Positions 48,001 to 54,673 are shown, counted from the first letter of the stretch. The stretch is DNA of 64,000 bases from JAVJSD01 sp040219575 (GCA_040219575.1 JAVJSD010000013.1:1-64000), one strand, 5' to 3'. Notes: generated by a model from the sequence alone, not told the origin. Translations and numbers: made by a program.

Positions 48001-51000
48001 GGACGCCCAGGTCGTGGGCCGTCGCCGGTGTTTCGCCCGGATCGACCGTGGGGTCGACCGGTATCGTCTCAGTGCGCAGCGTGAGGCGGTAGGCGGAGTT
48101 GTACCGGACAGAGCTGTTCGACCGCGCGACCGCCACGAAGTAGGTTCCTGCCCCCAGGTCTTCGGTCACGAAATTCGAGCCGTTCGTTTCATCCAATTGC
48201 AACGTCTCGCCGTTGCGAGTCCACTGGCCGTCGCCGTTCAGGTCGGCGATCACGTAGAGGTAGGCGAGTTCGCTCACTCCGTCGGTCCAGGCCCGCAGCC
48301 GCGTCGTGCCGGAAAGCTGGAATTGGTAGAAATCGACCTCGTCCGTCGCGCCGACCAACTGTACGAACGAGACTTCGTCGTCCGTCGCCAGCATTCCCAC
48401 GTCGTGCGCGTCGCCGGGCGTCTCGCCCGGATCGATGGCGGGATCGACGGCGATCGGATCCGTCCAGACCGTCAGCCGGTAGGAAGTCGTCACCGAGGCG
48501 AAGCCCTGCTCCACCGCCAGGAAGTATGTCCCGGCGGCCAGTTCCTCGGTCAGGAAATCGGGGCTCGTGCCGCTGGAATTGGACTCTTCGATGGTCTCCG
48601 CGCTGTCCCAGACGCCGTCGCCGTTGACGTCGGCGATCAGCCGCAGATCCGCGTCCTGGGCCAACTGATCAAGCAGAACGTCGACTCTCGTCGCCTGCGT
48701 CAGCGTGAAACGGTACAGGTCCGAGGCGTCGCCCGGGGCGACCGAACCGAGAAACGCCTGCTCGCCGCCCAGCACGCCGATGTCGTGCGCCGTCGCCAGG
48801 GTGTCGCCCGGGTCCGCCGGCGAGGTGGGCGTCCCGGCGACCCGCAAATCCAGTCGATAGGCCGTGTTGTAGCCATTGGTGTAGGGACTGATGCGTACGT
48901 AGTACGTTCCCGCCGTCAGATGGTAATTCTGACGCAAGACGTCCGGCGGCGAGACGACGTCGGTATCGAGGACGCTGACGCCGTCGCCATCCAGCAGTCG
49001 GTAGTACGCCGATTCATGGAGGTTGGAGAAATCGATCCAGATCGATGCGTCGCTGGCGAGCGTGAAAGTGTAGTAGTCGTCCGGATCGAAGCCGCCGACC
49101 ACGTCCTGCACCGTTTGACCGGCGCTCAGCGTTCCCAGGTCGCGGGCCGCGCCCGGCGTATCGCCGGGATCGCCCAGCGGATCGGTAGGCAGGTCGGTGC
49201 GAGATAGCTCCAAGCGGTACGCCGAATTGTACTGGTCGTTGTTGTAGCGGAAGACACGGGCGTAGTACGTGCCGGGCGTCAGGTCCTGCTCGAACCAGGT
49301 CTCCACCCCCGCGTTCGGCGTCACCGTGGCGAGGTCTTCCGTGCTGTCGATCGATCCGTCGCCGTTGAAGTCGCCGACCAGGTCGACGTAGATGGTCTTG
49401 CTCTCCGCCGCGGTGAGCACGCGGACGCGCGCATTGCTATCGACCGTGAACTTGTAGTAGTCGGCGACGTCGTACCCGCTGACCACTTCCTCGGTCGACC
49501 ACGTCGTGGGCGCCTGCCCAAGATCGAGCGCGGTCAGCAGCGTGTCGCCCGGATCCCCCAGCGGTTCACTCGGCAGCGCCCACTGCGACAATTCCAACCG
49601 GTAAGCCGAATTTCTTTGGTTGTTGAAATAGCGCGAGACGTGGACATAGTAAACGCCGGCGGTCAGGTCCTGCTCCAACCACTTCTGCTCTCCGCCGTTG
49701 GTGTCAATCGAGGCGAACACGTCATTGCCGGCAAGCACTCCGTCGCCGCCGAAATCGGCGGCTAACTCGACCGACACCGTGTCGCTGTTCGGCGCGAGCA
49801 GCACGCGCACGCGGGTGTTGGCGTCGACGGTGAAGCGGTAGTAGTCGCTCGGATCGTGGCCGTCGACGACTTCTTCGGTCGACCACGACGCGCCGAGCGG
49901 GCCGAGGTCGCGAGCGGTGGCCAGCGTGTCGCCCGGGTCGCCCAACGGGTCGGCCGGCAGCGCCGACCTCGACAACTCCAACCGATACGCCGAATTGTAT
50001 TGATCGCTGAAGTAACGGTTGACCACGACGAAGTACGTTCCGCTGGTCAGATCCTGCTCGGTCCATTGCTCCTCGCCGGCGGAAGGCTGAAGCAAGCCAA
50101 GGACCTCCGAGCTTTGGATCGTACCGTTGCCGTCGAAATCACCCGCCAGTTGGAATTCCACGGTTTCACTCGCGGCGGCGGCCGTCAGGCGGACGCGCGC
50201 GTTGGCGTCGACGGTGAACTGGTAGACGTCGGTCCGATCGTGGCCGCTGACCACCTCCTCGGTCGACCAGGGCGCGGCGAGCTCGCCCAGGTCCCGGGCC
50301 GTGGCGAGCGTATCGCCCGGATCACCCAGCGGATCGGCCGGCAGCGCCGACCGTGACAACTCGAGCCGGTACGCCGAATTGATCCGATCACGGAAATAGC
50401 GACTCACCAGAACGTAGTAGACGCCGGCGTTGAGATCCTGCTCGAACCAGTGCTCGTCGCCTCCCGCGGGCCGCGTGGAAGCCAGCACCTCGTTGAAACT
50501 GATCGTTCCGTCGCCGTTGAAGTCGCCGACCAGTTCGACTTCGGTTTCCTCACTCCAGGCGGAGAGCAACACGCGGACGCGGGCGTTGGCGTCGACCGTG
50601 AACCGGTAGGCATCGACCCGATCGTGGCCGCTGACCACTTCTTCGGTGGCCCAGAAGGCCGCCAATTCGCCGAGGTCGCGGGCCGTCGCCAGCGTGTCGC
50701 CCGGATCACCCATCGCATCGGCCGGCAACGGCGCGGTGGAGAGTTCCAGGCGATAGAAGGTGTTGTCGTCGAAGTTATCCGGCGCCACGTGGAGGAAGTA
50801 GGTTCCGGCCGTCAAGTCCTGCTCGAACCAGCCGTCGGCGCCGGCGCCGAGGGTCGGTCCGACGTTCTGCTCGGCGAGAATGTCATCAAAATCGATGTCG
50901 CCATCCGCGTTGAAATCCGCCACGAGCTGGATGTCGAGCGAATCCCGCGTGTCCCCCAGGCGGACGCGGATGCGCGTGTTTTCGTCTACGTCGAAACGGT

Positions 51001-51991
51001 AGAAGTCGGCGACGTCGCCGGCCCCCACGATCTGCGTGATCGTCTGCGTCGCGGACAGCGCACCAAGATCATGGGCCTCGGCGAAGGTGGAGCCAGGATC
51101 GCTCGGCACACTCGATGGAAGCACGTCGCCCGGTTCGACATGCAGGGTGTAGTCGGTCGGCGACAAACTGAAGGAAGGGTGGACGCGGAAATAGTACTCG
51201 CCCGCCGGCAGCTGCTCGAGCAGCAGTTGGTTGGAACCAACGAGGGCCATTGCCTGGGCGACGACCTCATCGCCGCCCACCGCGAGGTTGCCGTTTCGAT
51301 CCACGATAACGCTTACATTGGTCGTTTGGCTGTTGCCGCCCAGACGCACCGAGATCGAGCGGTCCTGGTCGAGCGCAAATCGAAAGTAGTCGCTCGAATC
51401 CGATGAATAGTCGACCTGTCCGGCCAAGGCGACCGGCGTGGAAAGCGTGCCGAGATCGTGGGCCGTATCGAGAGTCTGCCCCGGGTCCGTCCCCGGCGTC
51501 TGCGGCGCCAGCGGGGCGGCGTCGAGTACGAGCGTGTACTGGCTGTTGACGGTCGTGAAGCTCACCGAGACTTCGGCCAGATAATTTCCCGCCGCCAGCG
51601 AGCGGGTGGCGGCCGCCTGCCCGGCGGCGCTGGGCGAGAGTGTGAGCACGTCCTCCCCGAAGTCGATCGTCTGGTTCAGATTGGCGTCGAGCCCGACGCG
51701 CAGGTTGACGGCTTCGCCTGTCGTCAGGAGCGAGAACGCGACGTCGTCGGCCGCTCCCAACTGAAAGGAGAACAGGTCCACCGGGTCGACGCTGCCGACG
51801 AAATCCTCGATCTGTTCTCTCCCGGTCAGCGAACCCAGCGCGACCGGAAAGTCGCCCGCCAGCAATCTGCGGGACTCCAGTTTCTCCATGCCGAGACGTC
51901 GGAATCGCCGCTTGCCGCCCCGTTCAATCTGCCGCTGGGACGGTTTGGAGAATCGATTCCACTTGGGTAGACCGCTGCCTCGTCTTTTCAT
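36092..51991 (-). CDS. Giant modular surface protein (5,299 aa): PPC, CARDB, RHS shell, GEVED, dockerin
   Basis: One uninterrupted 15.9-kb frame. A basic N-terminus leads to MEKLESRRLLAGD at 35-47, the planctomycete surface-protein motif. About 14 PPC-like repeats follow to about residue 1815 (DPGDTLATARDLGELA; YRFTVDANARVRVLL), most with an EF-hand-like loop such as DFNGDGTISFNE. After an Ig-like domain come 9 CARDB-like domains (about 1935-3090; for example LPDLQVVSIDAPIEVFAGQ), another PPC-like unit, then a YD-repeat shell (about 3510-4130; YDALGRL, YDAAGNL) and an RHS core block (about 4215-4290: RDYNPLIGKFHQTDPIG). About 1,000 residues follow the core: a DPNDI-type conserved domain (about 4410-4600), Ig-like and GEVED modules (YGDAPDVGAG), and a dockerin pair (DVDVSGEADFFDILAIIADL, DVNNDLYTNFSDILAIISYL; about 5090-5165). 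The start ATG at 51991 has GGGGAAAG upstream. An adhesin or matrix role is inferred. Confidence 0.95.
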   Translation of the reverse strand: MKRRGSGLPKWNRFSKPSQRQIERGGKRRFRRLGMEKLESRRLLAGDFPVALGSLTGREQIEDFVGSVDPVDLFSFQLGAADDVAFSLLTTGEAVNLRVGLDANLNQTIDFGEDVLTLSPSAAGQAAATRSLAAGNYLAEVSVSFTTVNSQYTLVLDAAPLAPQTPGTDPGQTLDTAHDLGTLSTPVALAGQVDYSSDSSDYFRFALDQDRSISVRLGGNSQTTNVSVIVDRNGNLAVGGDEVVAQAMALVGSNQLLLEQLPAGEYYFRVHPSFSLSPTDYTLHVEPGDVLPSSVPSDPGSTFAEAHDLGALSATQTITQIVGAGDVADFYRFDVDENTRIRVRLGDTRDSLDIQLVADFNADGDIDFDDILAEQNVGPTLGAGADGWFEQDLTAGTYFLHVAPDNFDDNTFYRLELSTAPLPADAMGDPGDTLATARDLGELAAFWATEEVVSGHDRVDAYRFTVDANARVRVLLSAWSEETEVELVGDFNGDGTISFNEVLASTRPAGGDEHWFEQDLNAGVYYVLVSRYFRDRINSAYRLELSRSALPADPLGDPGDTLATARDLGELAAPWSTEEVVSGHDRTDVYQFTVDANARVRLTAAAASETVEFQLAGDFDGNGTIQSSEVLGLLQPSAGEEQWTEQDLTSGTYFVVVNRYFSDQYNSAYRLELSRSALPADPLGDPGDTLATARDLGPLGASWSTEEVVDGHDPSDYYRFTVDANTRVRVLLAPNSDTVSVELAADFGGDGVLAGNDVFASIDTNGGEQKWLEQDLTAGVYYVHVSRYFNNQRNSAYRLELSQWALPSEPLGDPGDTLLTALDLGQAPTTWSTEEVVSGYDVADYYKFTVDSNARVRVLTAAESKTIYVDLVGDFNGDGSIDSTEDLATVTPNAGVETWFEQDLTPGTYYARVFRYNNDQYNSAYRLELSRTDLPTDPLGDPGDTPGAARDLGTLSAGQTVQDVVGGFDPDDYYTFTLASDASIWIDFSNLHESAYYRLLDGDGVSVLDTDVVSPPDVLRQNYHLTAGTYYVRISPYTNGYNTAYRLDLRVAGTPTSPADPGDTLATAHDIGVLGGEQAFLGSVAPGDASDLYRFTLTQATRVDVLLDQLAQDADLRLIADVNGDGVWDSAETIEESNSSGTSPDFLTEELAAGTYFLAVEQGFASVTTSYRLTVWTDPIAVDPAIDPGETPGDAHDVGMLATDDEVSFVQLVGATDEVDFYQFQLSGTTRLRAWTDGVSELAYLYVIADLNGDGQWTRNGETLQLDETNGSNFVTEDLGAGTYFVAVARSNSSVRYNSAYRLTLRTETIPVDPTVDPGETPATAHDLGVLTGGSLTEVTQFVGATDSVDVYRFEVTTAATIRAWTDHVSEYAYLYLAADLNGDGQWTPNEETLEQDFANGNGFLAEDIVPGTYFLIVAADNNAQYNSAYRLTLGVETIPTDPTADPGDTPATAYDVGLLSPGSETSLRQGIGLTDDADFYRFELDAPARLRAWTDLVREFAYLHVVADLNGNGEWDSGETLESDTGTGNNAVVEELGPGTYFIAVTRQQSDDWNSSYRLTLRTEAIEAAPVSDPGESPDTAYNVGVLPPGGEASFRQLVGATDTADLYRIDLDVPTRLRAWTDLVNEYAYLYIVADLNGNGEWDSGETLESDTGAGGNFVTEDLAAGTYYVAVAPPVGGEYNDAYRLTLRAEEIPTSPSEDPGEIPSTATDLGDLSSGVVVQQTFGAEDASDFYTFTLDRIEALQLHLRGITDNVQLALFADLNGDGAFSSAETLATMSIFSSRNLREELGPGTYFVRVQGFTSEVNTAYTLELRTSPVVFDSPAVGPAVASVAAVGPGVTSAIDVTFTAAINALSFTVGDVTLEGPAGTVTIDSIETINATTYRLHFAPPTASGLYSLTIGPDITNGASQPMNQDRDRFAGEAVDDAYRVQLPIIVTDLAVDAVQIVESTATFGSSINVSYTIRNAGAVAQSTPWVDRVWLSDDMTLDASDLLLGQFASDGELPLAAGATYTRNESFALPLITNLPAGDYYVLVRTDAADVQPELDETNNAGLDGPLALSHPPLPDLQVVSIDAPIEVFAGQQAPVSWTLGNLGDGEAAGTFSDRLYLSFDDQLGSDYFLGTFAFTGVIPAGDTVERTQLISFPSGISGPYYLLVVTDVSNQIYERDAENNNLTASATSVDLITPPSPNLQVASVTAPPAAFSDQEVVVSWVVENTGDAPTSAAIWYDSVYLSNDPQFNPFDDQFLGNAKNPGYLAPGDSYANSLSITLPRGIDGDYYLIVRADVTNYVVEINGENDNTGAGGPIDVQLTPPPDLTVSSVLAPGLGLSGQPIIVRWTVANQGPADIVDGSWTDAVYLSRDDQLDGGDTRLGTRQRDGGIAFNDSYTAEGSFVLPEEADGSYFIIVTTDKWDSVYEHNQETNNTGVAANSTNVTPVRSDLEVLTVDAPTTVRAGTHLSVSYRVENRGVSVTTSTRWTDALYLSTDATFDPGSDLRLSQQTHHGPLEPDQSYEAEFNLLLSQQLSGTFYVFVATDAFGGVLELDDDNNAAGAPAQLVVESRPADLTSQIDALQANVSAGATLQLSWSVLNQGIGDTITDRWTNEVYLSADATFGNGDDRLLARRDHVGLLAPGEDAAVNGLVVQIPFDVAPGSYHVFVETDATNRVFEAGGEGNNVSSGAALTVNRMTSNLEVDALTSPAAADAGTFINVSWTVANTGPVATESLFWHDAVYLSRDAVPGGGDDVLLGTLQHNNALASGAQYTASTMMRLRSNLDGEYYLYVVTDVGDRVLEDPSESDNVRISPTPIDVHYQTVTPPPPAPPPNFPPTADPVPEPTFPPDLEVVSVDAPAGALSGQLLEVSWTVRNNGYDADGWSWSDAVYLSLDQTFDLGSDVSLGYVNRPAAALPGGGQYSQTASFTIPQGLAGPYYVFVATDAGRRIAEENEFDNAGYDGSSLDVALPAPVDLAVGVITVPATGEPGQSASFTYQIDNLGSEAALGSWTDTLYLSSDDAWDVNDVRLGSVLHLGDVAGGGSYSETLIAPLPGVVPGQYHVIVRSDIRNQIIEGDESNNVGGSLQQVVLDVPALTLGVAANGSLAEDQFVYYKVEVPGGEALQIQFDSASADAANELYLRYGAMPSRTEYDLRFDDAFQADQQILAPVTRAGTYYVMAYGDRVDEATAAFTLQADILGFGVEAIDVVRGSNQGRVTLTVSGAKYTTATEVELVHDSGLVRGAEQVRWIDDSTLWATFDLRGLEVSTYDVQVVEGPQQAALDDAFQVTSGPLGSLQVTVEAPSRLLTGQSGFATIRYVNIGETDVPASVLIVDADNANLVANGELAPIDGAITLLAVNPDGPAGILPPGAEHTILIPFDPTIANGTIEVRASDLGEGDTPLDWDALRETLRPPGMQDEAWEVVWNRFRQQVGSTVAELEANLSENATYLSQIGVRTQNVFRLLGFELSQADNTLPGPVLLQSVDASASVPGLPLVFGRVAHQNLAGRYALGPFGRGWTHNWDYQATTDDDGNVLIWANGALRTFIRQADDSYRGLPGDNAELTLVDTGSASHYLLRQSDGLTLGFLLDGRLSFLQDANGNRIDAGYTAGRLTSLTHTSGASFTIDYNADGRIRQLTDDVGRITTYSYDASSQYLEQAATEQGVTAYTYNTSGPDVLLHALRSATGPDGVSVEFDYDAQGRLAGQSLTAGAQALTFSYGDVGLVTTTDLSGATIDRYYDDSAQVRLIRDPVGGISRFEYDAAGNLVILSGPMGVSSNLNYDERGNPAAGLDPLGNATQLQFDPDSDRLLGVRNPNDEELSYAYDARGNLTAITYADGSQEHFEYDAIGQVTRSVNRRGQGIDYTYDARGRLTHKEYDDGTTFDFSYNARGDLETATDAAGQTTLTYDALDRLTGIAYPGGRSLTFTYDAGGRRTSSVDQDGFTVNYRYDALGRLVELTDVDDERIVLYTYDALGRLLRKDQGNDTYTTYGYDPAGRITQLVNHRPDDSVNSSFAYTYDALGRQTSVTTLDGTTSYDYDLAGQLVGVHLPGGRTITYAYDDNGNRLLVTDGGVTTFYTTNGLDQYTQVGAAIYSYDADGNLTQIVDGGDISTYSYDAENQLVSAVTPQGSWAYEYDAFGNRIAAVLGGDRTEYLIDPVRFGNVVGEYSGGAAVANYVHGLGLTSRVDVVGGATYSYDFDFKGSTVGLTDASGDYVNQYSYLPFGESLSAQETLSNPFRFVGQWGVMSAATDLLYMNVRDYNPLIGKFHQTDPIGVFGGNNLTAYAFNSPVILIDPSGLRPFEEIYPSTDPNYYLNSPEWVNDNGLFDREHLVNPDTGSPRTYSFRERTGWFTDWTERGQITFFEDGTVEYSTDVFGVYGPEVTGDRFWDINPFAWVIHGFTDWVPFKVEQIWNRLGRAVIRIAAAFDPNDIIAPEGVGDEHWVSAFEPLNYTVRFENDPVLATAPARVVRVTQQLDFDLDPRSVRIRAFGFGDTIVEASSNQGFYTDRLDLRASHGVYLDVIAAVDVRTAQLFWEFTAIDPATGAPPLDPDVGFLPPNLDGSEGQGFVNYSVRAKDGTVSGTVVEAEARIVFDTNPPIDTPRVFNTLDGAAPDGDVSGAADEGAGVYTVSWDGADEDGGSGIAGFDVYVAQNGGPFQPWITGTTLRSSLFAGDPAATYAFYSVGVDRTGNRQAAPLTVDVIASNDVSPPGVDVEQLTPSLIETPPQSIVFTFSEPVTGFGLGDLSLTLDGAPISLAGATLSLLDATTFQLGNVASLTAAPGRYELTLTAAASGIADPAGNPLNVGGTTAWRLVDAAAGPARPALTGLSRDTGAPGDGLTSDPTIILSGVANAGATVTITRLGVGVVGMVAPDASGVWSFDYSGTPLPDGEHIFVAVAGDGQGATSAASDEFTVVVDRLLLGPLDYGDAPDVGAGVGPGDYQTTEAGGGPTHSIVAGLRLGDGAEGDDGTLQDSAADADDNDASDDENGLLTPLDSLGVVGAQPVVMLRATNTTGGAATLFGWIDYNQDGVFDNATERAEVDVPNGQVDQQVTLLFPEIPDGSAGATYARFRLSTDVAAAANPTGAATDGEVEDYAVTILQFSPFMNSSDPYDVDVSGEADFFDILAIIADLRAHGLHRVPGPPGPTDPPPFTDVNNDLYTNFSDILAIISYLRQVNSQGGAEGEALVSAAAPVVQSPPLQSTTVVESASRPSPFNSYPATNSLLQLVGGESDSASTRTQKPAAQVEQFLYERVSTPWEDALDRAMSDIAGEVADRWRNESRPEAFEDSSESPFDLLSTDLKRRERLDAID

Positions 51992-52324
51992 TCAGAGAAC
52001 TTTCCCCGACGACCCCGCCCGAGCTACCTCAGCGGCCGTTCTATTTGAGCTTGGTGACTAGGCCCCCTTCGGATCATTCCGTCCAAAGGAGGGGATTTGA
52101 CGCCCTCGATTTAAGCGCCGCCAGCACCGCTTGTCAAGATTCGGCGGCGCCAAACCCAGCGCGGCCCCGCGCAACCGCACAAATCAACTCGCCCAAGGGA
52201 GCGGGCGTCTGGCGGAGCGCGGGTCCGAAAGGGAGAGCGGGAATTCGCTGGAGGCCGCAAGCGTCTCGGTCGCCCCGATGCAAGATTATCGCCAGTTGGC
52301 GAATGTCTCGCCGCCGGACCTCGC

Positions 52325-52380
52325 GGAGACACGGAGTCGCGGAGACACCGAGACACCGAGTCGCCGAGTCGCCGAGACGA
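52325..52380. repeat. Seven tandem 8-bp units (SGAGWCRC-like)
   Basis: Units GGAGACAC, GGAGTCGC, GGAGACAC, CGAGACAC, CGAGTCGC, CGAGTCGC and CGAGACGA follow one another without spacers. The array has no coding potential that I can support, and lies between the giant gene's start and the kinase. Confidence 0.75.
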
Positions 52381-52440
52381 ACCACGCGTCTCCGTGCCTT
52401 GGCGCTTCGGCGAGAAAATGACGGCGCAAGGTCTCGCTGC

Positions 52441-52481
52441 TTGGTGAACACGTCATAAAGTGGTATACTAGAGATAGTATA
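52441..52481 (+). promoter_or_regulatory. Sigma70-like promoter overlapping a TATACTA palindrome
   Basis: TTGGTG at 52441-52446, a 17-base spacer and TATACT at 52464-52469 make a good plus-strand promoter in an AT-rich island. TATACTA-gaga-TAGTATA is a perfect inverted repeat over the -10 site, so a regulator or a minus-strand promoter could also use it. The kinase start is 480 bases downstream, so a long leader would be needed. Confidence 0.45.
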
Positions 52482-52948
52482 TAAACTATTATCATGGTCT
52501 TTTTGGGTTTTGTCGAGCCGAAGGGGCGGTCAAGGATGCATGCGAGTCCTGTCACGACGGGTGGTGAATGGGGTGGTGAATCCGCTCCCAATTCACCGGA
52601 GTCGTGTTACCGGTGGGGGTGCGGCGGTGAATTGGGCCGCGAGTTCACCACGTCGGGAGAGGGCGTCGCCTACGCCCGAGCCCGTTGCGCCGGCAAGGGA
52701 GGCCTGCGACCTTGGCCGCCGCTTCGCCGATCCGTTTTCCCTCCGCGGCATTCCCAGTGGAGGCAAGTACGGGCGGTCTTCCGCCGCGGCATTCCCTTAG
52801 GCCGAGTTTGGCTTACAATAGCCTGCCATCGCCCGCGAGGTTTCCCCCTTGAGTCCGCCATCGGCCGCACGCCCAACGGCGTCTCGGCGCGCCGCACGAA
52901 AACTCGTCGTAGGTTCCTGACACGTCGCCCCGGCTCGCTTCGCATCCT

Positions 52949-53803
52949 GTGATCGGCGTCCTCAAGTCGAAACAACGATTGGGCAAGTACCGCATCGAGC
53001 GGAAACTCGGCGTGGGAGGGTTCTCCGTCGTCTATCGGGCCATGGACACCATCGAGGGCGTCCGCGTGGCGCTCAAGATTCCACACCATCACCTGGTGAC
53101 GCCGGAGGTGCTCGAAGAGTTCCGCCAGGAGGCGCGGATGATGGCCCGGCTGGAGCATCCCAACATCCTGCCGCTGAAGAACGCCGAGTTCATCGACGAG
53201 AAGTTCGTCATCGTCTATCCACTGGGCGAAAAGACGCTCACCGATCGGCTGCAGAGCCGGCTCTCGTTCGCCACGGCCATCGATTACGCCGAACAGATGC
53301 TGTCCGCCGTGGCCTACGCCCACGAGCACCGCATCATCCACTGCGACGTGAAGCCCGACAACGTGATCCTGTTCTCCGGCGGACGCCTGCGGCTGGCCGA
53401 CTTCGGCATCGCCAAGGTGGCCAACCGTACGATCCGGGCCTCGGGCAGCGGCACCGTCGGTTACGTGGCGCCCGAGCAGGCGATGGGCCGGCCGTCGTTC
53501 CGCAGCGACGTGTTCTCGCTCGGTTTGATTCTGTACCGCATGCTGACCGGCCGGCTGCCCGAGTGGCCGTACGAATGGCCTCCGCCGGGCGTCGATCGCT
53601 TGCGGCGTCGTCATCCCGATCTGCTGTCGCTGGTGCGCAAGGCGATCGACGTGAATCCCCGCCGGCGGTATCGCGACGCGGGGGTGATGCTGGACGCCTT
53701 CTTGCGAATCAAGCCGCGCGTGCTGCGGCACGCCAAGCGGCAGTCGGAACGGACGCGAACCACGACCAAGAAGTCCACCCGCCGCACCAAGGGAAAACGC
53801 TGA
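52949..53803 (+). CDS. Cytoplasmic Ser/Thr protein kinase
   Basis: A 284-residue Hanks-type kinase. The glycine loop is KLGVGGFSVVYRA (19-31), the ATP lysine is Lys43 (VALKIP), the helix-C glutamate Glu61, the catalytic loop HCDVKPDN (Asp133, with Cys in place of the usual Arg), and the DFG motif begins at Asp151. GTVGYVAPEQAMGRPSF is the activation/P+1 region. The protein ends shortly after the kinase fold in a basic tail (RTRTTTKKSTRRTKGKR), with no transmembrane segment, so it acts inside the cell. HCD instead of HRD suggests activation without a phosphorylated activation loop. The GTG start at 52949 begins close to the fold. The PP2C phosphatase gene follows after 57 bases. Confidence 0.92.
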   Translation: MIGVLKSKQRLGKYRIERKLGVGGFSVVYRAMDTIEGVRVALKIPHHHLVTPEVLEEFRQEARMMARLEHPNILPLKNAEFIDEKFVIVYPLGEKTLTDRLQSRLSFATAIDYAEQMLSAVAYAHEHRIIHCDVKPDNVILFSGGRLRLADFGIAKVANRTIRASGSGTVGYVAPEQAMGRPSFRSDVFSLGLILYRMLTGRLPEWPYEWPPPGVDRLRRRHPDLLSLVRKAIDVNPRRRYRDAGVMLDAFLRIKPRVLRHAKRQSERTRTTTKKSTRRTKGKR

Positions 53804-53860
53804 TGATCCGCGCGCCTCTCCAAGTGCCCGCCGAGTCGCCCTCGCCATAAGGAAATGGTC

Positions 53861-54673
53861 ATGCCGGCGCACGACGCGCGAATCTACCTCGATCAGGACA
53901 TGCAGCAGCCCGAGCTGCTGGAGCTGGCCGGCGGCAGTGCGGCCGTTTACTCGGCCCGCTCGCCGTACAAGCAGACTCCCAACGAAGACGCGGCGGCGGT
54001 GCTGCCGGTCGACGACGCGCGAACCGTGCTGGTGGTGGCCGACGGGCTGGGGGGCATGACGGCCGGCGAACGCGCCTCGTCGCTGGCGGTGACGGAGCTG
54101 CAACGCTCGATCGCGGCGATGGAGGGGGGCGACCAAATGCTGCGGACCGCCATCCTCAACGGCATCGAAAGCGCCAACCGCACAATCGGCGAGATGGGCC
54201 TCGGCGCGGCCACGACCGCCGCGGTGGTCGAGATCGATCACGGCGTGGTGCGGCCGTACCACGTGGGCGATTCGATGATCCTGGTCGTCGGCCAGCGCGG
54301 CAAGGTGAAGTTGCAGACGGTGTCGCACTCGCCCGTGAGCTACGCCTTCGAGGCCGGACTGCTCGACGAGCAAGAGGCGATGCATCACGAAGACCGGCAC
54401 CTCGTGTCGAACGTAATCGGTTCGCCCGACATGCGGATCGAAATCGGCGCCCCGCTTGAGCTCGCCCCCCGCGACACGCTCGTGTTGGCCAGCGACGGGC
54501 TGCTCGACAACCTGTACAACGACGAAATCATCCAGTGGGTGCGCAAGGGACGAATCGAGCGGCTCGTCGCCCAAGTGGCCGGCGAGTGCCGCCGGCGAAT
54601 GACCGAGCCGCAGGAAGGCGTTCCCTGCAAGCCCGACGACCTGACCCTCGTGGTCTATCGCCGCGGCGGGTAG
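53861..54673 (+). CDS. PP2C-type Ser/Thr protein phosphatase
   Basis: A 270-residue PPM phosphatase, the natural counterpart of the kinase before it. Metal-binding acids are in TPNEDAAAV (Asp43), VVADGLGGM (Asp61), LASDGLLDN and KPDDLTLVV. AYHVGDS-type motif appears as PYHVGDSMILVV. I start at ATG 53861 because AAGGAA is six bases upstream; ATG 53855 would touch that site. The methyltransferase gene follows after 125 bases on the same strand. Removal of phosphate from the kinase or its targets is inferred from pairing. Confidence 0.93.
   Translation: MPAHDARIYLDQDMQQPELLELAGGSAAVYSARSPYKQTPNEDAAAVLPVDDARTVLVVADGLGGMTAGERASSLAVTELQRSIAAMEGGDQMLRTAILNGIESANRTIGEMGLGAATTAAVVEIDHGVVRPYHVGDSMILVVGQRGKVKLQTVSHSPVSYAFEAGLLDEQEAMHHEDRHLVSNVIGSPDMRIEIGAPLELAPRDTLVLASDGLLDNLYNDEIIQWVRKGRIERLVAQVAGECRRRMTEPQEGVPCKPDDLTLVVYRRGG

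Larger units (their letters stand above)
51992..52948. other. Poorly coding 0.96-kb gap upstream of the kinase
   Basis: This gap separates two divergent genes. It holds an 8-bp tandem repeat (52325-52380), an AT-rich promoter-like patch (52441-52500) and, from 52494, a 152-codon open frame that ends on the kinase start (GTGA overlap). The frame's Arg/Gly/Pro/Ser-rich product resembles no protein I know and has no ribosome-binding site, so I do not call it a gene. Confidence 0.5.

Noticed and set aside
45569..49207. A 1,212-codon plus-strand frame opposite the PPC/CARDB repeats
   Set aside because: Same cause: it is antisense to repeated domains, and its internal periodicity mirrors them.
36092..51991. 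The giant gene as an RHS toxin with an immunity gene
   Set aside because: About 1,000 structural residues follow the core, with no toxin motif that I can recognise, and the next gene downstream is a PSD1 protein, not a small immunity protein.
52494..52952. A 152-codon frame ending on the kinase start (GTGA overlap)
   Set aside because: Attractive for coupling, and it follows a promoter-like site, but the product has low-information R/G/P/S composition and there is no ribosome-binding site.
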